Positions 59,948 to 64,000 of a stretch of DNA of 64,000 nt are shown piece by piece (position 1 is the first letter of the stretch; each line of letters begins with the position of its first letter). Made by a program: the position numbers and the translations under genes. The stretch lies in NCBI GenBank assembly GCA_963843275.1, contig CAWJJM010000004.1, forward strand, positions 248,001-312,000, written 5' to 3'. The notes under the pieces were generated by a model, which worked only from the letters and a program-made list of their open reading frames with translations, searched no databases and had not been told where the DNA came from. This stretch comes from CAWJJM01 sp963843275 (GTDB lineage: Bacteria > Acidobacteriota > Thermoanaerobaculia > Multivoradales > JBCCEF01).

Positions 59948-61171
59948 TCAGAAGCTGAAGCGGGCCGCCAGCGCGTCGGCCACCGCCCAACCCTCGAGGG
60001 TGAGGGCGAGCCGGCCGGGCTCGGGCCGCGCCAGCCCCGCCTCCACCAGCCGCGCGATCAGCTCGCGGTCGGCGGCCGTCGGCTCGACACCGTAGCGGCT
60101 GGCGAGCTCGCCGAGGTCGAGCCCCTCGGCGGTGCGCACAGCGAGCATCAGCCGCTCGGCGGCGAGCTGGCGGGAGGAGAGCGCCTCGCCGCCCTCGCAC
60201 GGCAGCCCGCCGCGCTCGACCGCGGCGCGCCAGAAGGCCAGCCGGCGCGGGTTCCACCAGCGGTGGCGGACGCCGTCGAAGGAGTGCGCGGCGGGCCCGA
60301 GCCCCAGGTAGGGGGTGTGCTCCCAGTACTTGCGGTTGTGCGGCGACCGGTGCCCGGGGGCGCGGGCGAAGCTCGACACCTCGTAGGCCGTCCAGCCGGC
60401 GGCGGCGAGGGTCCGGTGCACCTGCCGGAAGCGCTCGGCCTGCCCGTCGGCGTCGAGCTCGACCAGCTCGCCGCGGGCGCGGCGGGCCCCGAAGGCGGTG
60501 CGGGGCTCGACGGTGAGCTGGTAGCACGACAGATGGTCGGGCCCGAGCCCGACGGCGGTGGCGAGCTCCCGCGCCAGCGCCGCCGCGTCCTGCCCCGGCA
60601 GGCCGTAGATCAGGTCGAGCGACACGGTGCCGAAGCCGGCGTCCCGGGCGATCTCCACGCTCTCCCGGGCCCGCCGCGGATCGTGGCGGCGTCCCAGGAA
60701 GGCGAGCGCCGCGGCGTCGAAGCTCTGCACCCCGAGCGACAGGGTGTCCACCCCGAGCCGGCGCCAGGCGGCCGCCGCCTCCGGGGTGACGTCCTCGGGG
60801 TTCGCCTCGAGCAGGACCCGCGCGGCGCCCGGGCCGTCCCGGCGCACCCCGAGGCGGTCGGCCAGCGCCTCGAGGATCTCGGCCAGCATCTCGGGCGGCA
60901 GCGACGAGGGGGTGCCGCCGCCGAAGTAGACGGTGTCCGCGCAGCTTCCCCAGGCCGCCGCCGCCGGCTCCGCCGCGAGCCGCTCCACCTCCGCCAACAG
61001 GGCGCGGCGGAAGGTCGCGCGGCTGCGCTCGCCGCCCACCGTGACCGCGAAGTCGCAGTAGGGACACACCGCCGAGCAGAACGGGACGTGCAGGTACAGG
61101 CCGGCGCCGGGACCGGGCGCGGGCGGCGGCAGGGCGGCCGCTGCGGCGGGGCGGGGGGGCGGCGCCGGCAT
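59948..61171 (-). CDS. hemW: Heme chaperone HemW (radical SAM; coproporphyrinogen-III-oxidase-like)
   Basis: 407 aa from the ATG at 61171. Ala/Pro-rich N-terminus, then LYLHVPFCSAVCPYCDFAVT with the radical-SAM CxxxCxxC plus the extra Asp-Phe. It continues TVYFGGGTPSSLPPEMLAEI, LEANPEDVTPEAAAAWRRLG, SLGVQSFDAAALAFLGRRHD and IYGLPGQDAAALARELATAV. The C-terminal HemW domain has SPHNRKYWEHTPYLGLGPAA, HSFDG. HemN has a fourth Cys (CxxxCxxCxC) and HemW lacks it; here the residue after CDF is Ala, so HemW is favoured. It delivers heme to membrane respiratory proteins. It is 55 nt downstream of the subtilase-like gene stop, on the same strand. Confidence 0.92.
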   Translation of the reverse strand: MPAPPPRPAAAAALPPPAPGPGAGLYLHVPFCSAVCPYCDFAVTVGGERSRATFRRALLAEVERLAAEPAAAAWGSCADTVYFGGGTPSSLPPEMLAEILEALADRLGVRRDGPGAARVLLEANPEDVTPEAAAAWRRLGVDTLSLGVQSFDAAALAFLGRRHDPRRARESVEIARDAGFGTVSLDLIYGLPGQDAAALARELATAVGLGPDHLSCYQLTVEPRTAFGARRARGELVELDADGQAERFRQVHRTLAAAGWTAYEVSSFARAPGHRSPHNRKYWEHTPYLGLGPAAHSFDGVRHRWWNPRRLAFWRAAVERGGLPCEGGEALSSRQLAAERLMLAVRTAEGLDLGELASRYGVEPTAADRELIARLVEAGLARPEPGRLALTLEGWAVADALAARFSF

Positions 61172-61226
61172 GCCAGGGGAAACGGCGCGTGCCCCGGGCG
61201 GATTTCCCGCCCTGCCGCGGCGCCGC

Positions 61227-62495
61227 TCAGCGCGCCACGGCGCCGGCGCCCGGACAGCCTTCGGCGAGACCGACCAGGCGGGCGAGGGCGGCACAGGCAT
61301 CGACCCGCGGCGGCCCGGCGGCCACCCCGCCCCCGGCGGCCCCCGGCCGCTCGACGGCGGGCCGCGGCCCCGCGGCACCCGCCAGCAGCTCGCCGACCTC
61401 GACCGGAGTGAGCCGCGGCGCGCGCTCGAGCAGCAGGGCGACCACGCCGCTCACCTCGGCCGCGGCCATCGAGCTGCCGGAGAGGAAGTCGTAGGCGCCG
61501 CCGGGGACGGTCGTCAGGACGTCCCGCCCCGGCGCGCTCACCACCCCGGGCCGGCCGAGCGCCGCCGCCGGCGTCGGCGCGTCGGCGTCGATCACGGCCA
61601 CCACGCCCGGCAGGGCGGCGGGGAAGCCGAGGTCCGGGCGTCGCGGGTCGGCGGCCACGACCACCGTGGCGCCGCCGGCCAGCGCCGCCGTCAGCAGCCG
61701 CCCGAGCAGCGGATCCTGCGGCCCGGCCAGGCTGAGGTTGAGAACCTGCGCGCCGCCGCTCACCGCGGCGTCGACGGCCTGGGCGAGCGAGTAGCTGTCG
61801 CAGGTGGCGGCCGACGCCCCCGCCGCCCGCGGCCAGCACGCCTTCAACGCCAACAGAGAGGCCTCGGGAGCGACCCCGGCGATGCCGACCCCGTTGCCGG
61901 CGTCCGCCGCCAGCACCCCCGCGACCGCCGTCCCGTGGACGTCGCGGGTGAAGCCGATCTCGCCGCGGTCCACGAAGTTGCCCACCCCCGCCACCCGACC
62001 CGCCAGGTCGGGGTGGCCCACGTCGACGCCGGTGTCCACCACCGCGACCTTGACGCCGCGGCCGGTGGCCCAGCGGTGGGCCGCGGCGACCCGCATCGTC
62101 CGCATCCCCGCCTGCAGCTCGCCGTAGGGGTCGCCGCCGCCCAGCGTCTCGAAGGTCTGCACCGGTTGCGCCAGCTCCACCCGCTGGTCCGCCGCCAGGC
62201 GGGCCACCACCCGTGCCATCGACTCGCCCGGCGGCACGCCGTAGACGATGCAGGGCAGGTCGAGCGACCGCATGATCCAGGCGGCGTAGAGATAGAGACC
62301 ATGGCTCGCGGCGAGCTCGCGGGCGCGCTGCTCCCACACCACGCGCGGTGCGCTGGGCAGCACCACCAGGACCTGGTCCACCCCGGGTCCGTGGCGCAGC
62401 GGCCGCGCCGTGCCCGCCCACCCGGAGCAGCCGGCCACGGCGAGCGCCAGCAGGACGAACGCCGCACCCGCCTCGCGGCGGAGCGACCGTTTCAC
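61227..62495 (-). CDS. Subtilisin-like (S8) lipoprotein with altered oxyanion site
   Basis: 422 aa from the GTG that overlaps the anti-sigma stop by 4 bases. The lipobox is LALAVAGC. Residues ~35-110 look like an I9-type prodomain (VVARLAADQRVELAQPVQTF). The catalytic core has Asp in VKVAVVDTGVDVGHPDL, His in VHGTAVAGVLAADAGNGVGI and Ser in DFLSGSSMAAAEVSGVVAL. The oxyanion Asn, normally in AAGN, is missing: that segment reads VVVAADPRRPDLGFPAALPG, with Asp. The conserved Pro after the Ser motif is Ala. Catalysis may be weak or use a different geometry. It belongs to the ECF sigma/anti-sigma operon, so it could act on, or be controlled by, the anti-sigma factor. Hydrophilic tail is Ala/Gly-rich. 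Confidence 0.85.
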   Translation of the reverse strand: MKRSLRREAGAAFVLLALAVAGCSGWAGTARPLRHGPGVDQVLVVLPSAPRVVWEQRARELAASHGLYLYAAWIMRSLDLPCIVYGVPPGESMARVVARLAADQRVELAQPVQTFETLGGGDPYGELQAGMRTMRVAAAHRWATGRGVKVAVVDTGVDVGHPDLAGRVAGVGNFVDRGEIGFTRDVHGTAVAGVLAADAGNGVGIAGVAPEASLLALKACWPRAAGASAATCDSYSLAQAVDAAVSGGAQVLNLSLAGPQDPLLGRLLTAALAGGATVVVAADPRRPDLGFPAALPGVVAVIDADAPTPAAALGRPGVVSAPGRDVLTTVPGGAYDFLSGSSMAAAEVSGVVALLLERAPRLTPVEVGELLAGAAGPRPAVERPGAAGGGVAAGPPRVDACAALARLVGLAEGCPGAGAVAR

Positions 62496-63220
62496 CGGCG
62501 GGCCCCGCCCCGCAGGTCGACCACCACCGGCTCGGCCAACGCCACCTCGGGGGCGGCGCGCAGGCGGAAGAGGGCGACGTCGCGGTCCTCTGCCGCCACC
62601 GCGACGGTGTAGGCGCCGGCCGGCGAGGGCCCGGCGACGATCTCGCCGCCGACCGCGGCGAGGAGCTGGCGCAGCCGCGCCTCCGGGGTGGTCGGCGCCA
62701 CGACCAGGCGGAGCTCGGCGCGCTCGGGGGCGAGCGCCACCGGATGTGCAGGGGTGGAGAGGGTGACGAACGGTCCCCCCGGCCGCGCCGCGGGGCCGGG
62801 GGCGGGCGGCCGCGCGAGGGCGAGACCGATCACCAGTGCCAGCAGGGCCGCTGCCTGCAGCGCCAGCGCCCACCGCGCCGCACGGGGCGTGGCCCGCCAC
62901 CAGCCGCGGGCGGCGGCCGGCGACCGCGGCGGCGCCGGCTCGGCGCTCTCCGTCCCCGCCGCGTCGATCCGGGCCATCAGGCGCTCGAAGCCGGCGACCG
63001 GCGACAGCGGCAGCTCGGCCACCTCGCGCACGGCCACCGCCAGCTCGCGGTTCGCATCGACCTCGGCCTGGCAGAGCGGACAGCGCTCCAGGTGCGCCGC
63101 GAAGCGCTCGAGCTCCAGCCCCTCCAGCGTTCCGTTCACGTACCAGGGCACCAGCTCCCAGGCCTCCTGGTGACCGAGCCGCACCGGCCCGCCCGTCTGC
63201 GTCCCGCCGCGCTCAGCCAT
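62492..63220 (-). CDS. Membrane anti-sigma factor, zinc-finger type, with an I9-like ectodomain
   Basis: 242 aa from the ATG at 63220, which overlaps the sigma stop by 8 bases. The cytoplasmic N-terminus has a ZAS-type motif (ELERFAAHLERCPLCQAEVD, HxxxCxxC). One membrane helix follows (LALQAAALLALVIGLALA, about residues 130-147). The ectodomain (residues ~160-242) has a beta-alpha-beta pattern ending DVALFRLRAAPEVALAEPV, which resembles the core of subtilase I9 prodomains. The zinc motif should hold the sigma factor inactive. The ectodomain may be a ligand- or protease-sensing part that the downstream S8 protein recognises. Confidence 0.85.
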   Translation of the reverse strand: MAERGGTQTGGPVRLGHQEAWELVPWYVNGTLEGLELERFAAHLERCPLCQAEVDANRELAVAVREVAELPLSPVAGFERLMARIDAAGTESAEPAPPRSPAAARGWWRATPRAARWALALQAAALLALVIGLALARPPAPGPAARPGGPFVTLSTPAHPVALAPERAELRLVVAPTTPEARLRQLLAAVGGEIVAGPSPAGAYTVAVAAEDRDVALFRLRAAPEVALAEPVVVDLRGGARR

Positions 63221-63824
63221 GGTCGTCCTCCAGGCCGCCCCCTGCGTCCGGCAGCAGCCGGGCGAGCTTGCGGCGCGCATAGAACATCCTCGTCTTGACC
63301 GTCCCCACGGGACAGCCGACCACCTCGGCGATCTCCGGGTACGACAGGCCGTGGTAATAGGTCAGCACCACCGCCGCCCGCTGGTCCGGCGGCAGGCTCT
63401 CGAGCGCCCCGGCCACCCGCCCCGCCAGCTCGCGGCGCGCCCAGCGCCGGTGCGGGGAGTCGCCCGGATCGACCGGCTCGACGTCGGACTCGCCGGTGCG
63501 GGCCCGCTCGCGCTGCCGGCGGGTGATCTCCTTGAGCGCCTTGCGGTAGGCGATCCCGAAGATCCAGGTGGAGAGACGGGACCGCCCGTCGAAGGCGTCG
63601 GCCCGCCGCCACACCACCAGCATGGTGTCGTTGATCAGCTCCTCGACCGCCTCCAGACGCCCGGTGACCTTGAGCAGGTAGGCGTACAGCGGCCGGTAGT
63701 ACCGGCTGTAGAGGTCCTCGAAGGCCGCCCGGTCGCCGCGGCGCACCCGGGCGAGCAGCGCCCCGTCGTCGGGCCGCCGCGGGGCCGCCGTCCGCTCGCC
63801 CTGCCGCTCCAGCATCGCGTTCAC
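63213..63824 (-). CDS. ECF RNA polymerase sigma factor
   Basis: 203 aa from the GTG at 63824 (GGAGGAG 7 nt upstream; an ATG at 63815 is also in frame). Region 2: RGDRAAFEDLYSRYYRPLYA and NDTMLVVWRRADAFDGRSRL, STWIFGIAYRKALKEITRR. Region 4: LPPDQRAAVVLTYYHGLSYP then EIAEVVGCPVGTVKTRMFYA, with the helix-turn-helix. The acidic linker between regions is short. It directs its own regulon; an autoregulatory promoter would lie upstream at 63825-64000. First gene of the sigma/anti-sigma/subtilase operon. Low similarity between ECF groups prevents a group assignment by eye. Confidence 0.92.
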   Translation of the reverse strand: MNAMLERQGERTAAPRRPDDGALLARVRRGDRAAFEDLYSRYYRPLYAYLLKVTGRLEAVEELINDTMLVVWRRADAFDGRSRLSTWIFGIAYRKALKEITRRQRERARTGESDVEPVDPGDSPHRRWARRELAGRVAGALESLPPDQRAAVVLTYYHGLSYPEIAEVVGCPVGTVKTRMFYARRKLARLLPDAGGGLEDDHG

Positions 63825-63921
63825 CCTATCTCTCCTCCGCCTCTCGTTGCAGGCAGCGGCCGGGACCCGGAACGGCCTCCGACCACCCCCCGCCGATCCC
63901 TGAGTCCCGGCGCCCGCCGCG

Positions 63922-63962
63922 ACGGTTCGATCCCCCCGGGGCGGTGGCACCACTTGAACCGT
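63922..63962. repeat. 7-bp inverted repeat ACGGTTC/GAACCGT upstream of the sigma gene
   Basis: The arms at 63922-63928 and 63956-63962 are exact reverse complements with a 27-nt GC-rich spacer. It lies ~100 nt upstream of the sigma start. Could be an operator, an ECF promoter pair (a GAACC -35-like box occurs on the minus strand within one arm), or the 3' hairpin of a gene further right. Too short to decide. Confidence 0.35.
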
Positions 63963-64000
63963 GACGGCGGCGCCCGGGCACCTACCGGCGTTCACGAAAC

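Overview
The window is a gap-free stretch of very GC-rich chromosomal DNA, about three-quarters G+C by eye. It encodes about 48 genes, one tRNA and very little intergenic DNA. The gene content suggests a Gram-negative, diderm, proteolytic heterotroph. I see an Oar-like TonB-dependent receptor with an N-terminal carboxypeptidase-regulatory-like domain, an S46 dipeptidyl-peptidase, TPR-fused sulfatase-like lipoproteins, a PadR regulator next to a permease-prefix-like protein, and a beta-propeller protein with a CTERM-type tail. This mix is most familiar from Acidobacteriota (for example the Thermoanaerobaculia side of the phylum). That assignment is an inference, since no rRNA is present. There is no sign of phage, IS elements, CRISPR or plasmid functions.

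Layout. 1-4.1 kb: an iron/thiamine-type ABC importer (ATPase and fused double permease) translationally coupled to an MFS exporter. 4.2-8.7 kb: S46 peptidase, then on the minus strand an initiator tRNA with its own promoter and terminator, a sulfatase-like protein and a methyltransferase. 8.8-12.6 kb: eno-ftsB facing a molybdopterin oxidoreductase. 12.6-20.1 kb (minus): two coupled sulfatase-like/TPR lipoproteins and the TonB-dependent receptor. 20.6-24.1 kb (minus): a MddA-like methyltransferase, an alpha/beta-hydrolase-LuxR regulator and a cation/proton antiporter. 24.2-33.1 kb (plus): an exopolysaccharide/glycan operon of six genes joined mostly by 4-base overlaps: GT39, tandem GT2, GT4, a polyprenyl glycosylphosphotransferase, GT2, and an unusual LCP-GT2 fusion. 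33.2-37.8 kb (plus): PadR with a membrane metallopeptidase, a LON-substrate-binding-domain protein and HflX. 37.8-46 kb (minus): a GT2, DUF3052, a double-Cache protein, then an operon of a divergent GAPDH, a frameshifted canonical GAPDH and a ketosynthase, then a GT39. 46.2-54.1 kb: a Rho-N-like small protein, a frameshifted DUF1206 membrane protein, an epimerase, trmB with an ABC exporter, an EEP nuclease, a seven-repeat propeller protein and nth. 54.1-64 kb: GT39 with a thioesterase, an e(P4)-type phosphatase, a secreted protein, recQ, hemW, and a sigma/anti-sigma/subtilase operon running in from the right.

The most unusual items are: a cytosolic-looking LytR-CpsA-Psr domain fused to a GT2 glycosyltransferase; a PadR-controlled zinc peptidase carrying the prefix domain normally seen on ABC permeases; an ECF sigma/anti-sigma/subtilase operon in which both the anti-sigma ectodomain and the protease prodomain look I9-like; and a tandem GAPDH pair in which the canonical copy has three +1 frameshifts and the intact copy has altered phosphate-site residues. 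Starts were chosen from Shine-Dalgarno sequences, overlaps and signal peptides. Several genes appear to be leaderless, with a -10 hexamer 6-7 nt before the start codon.
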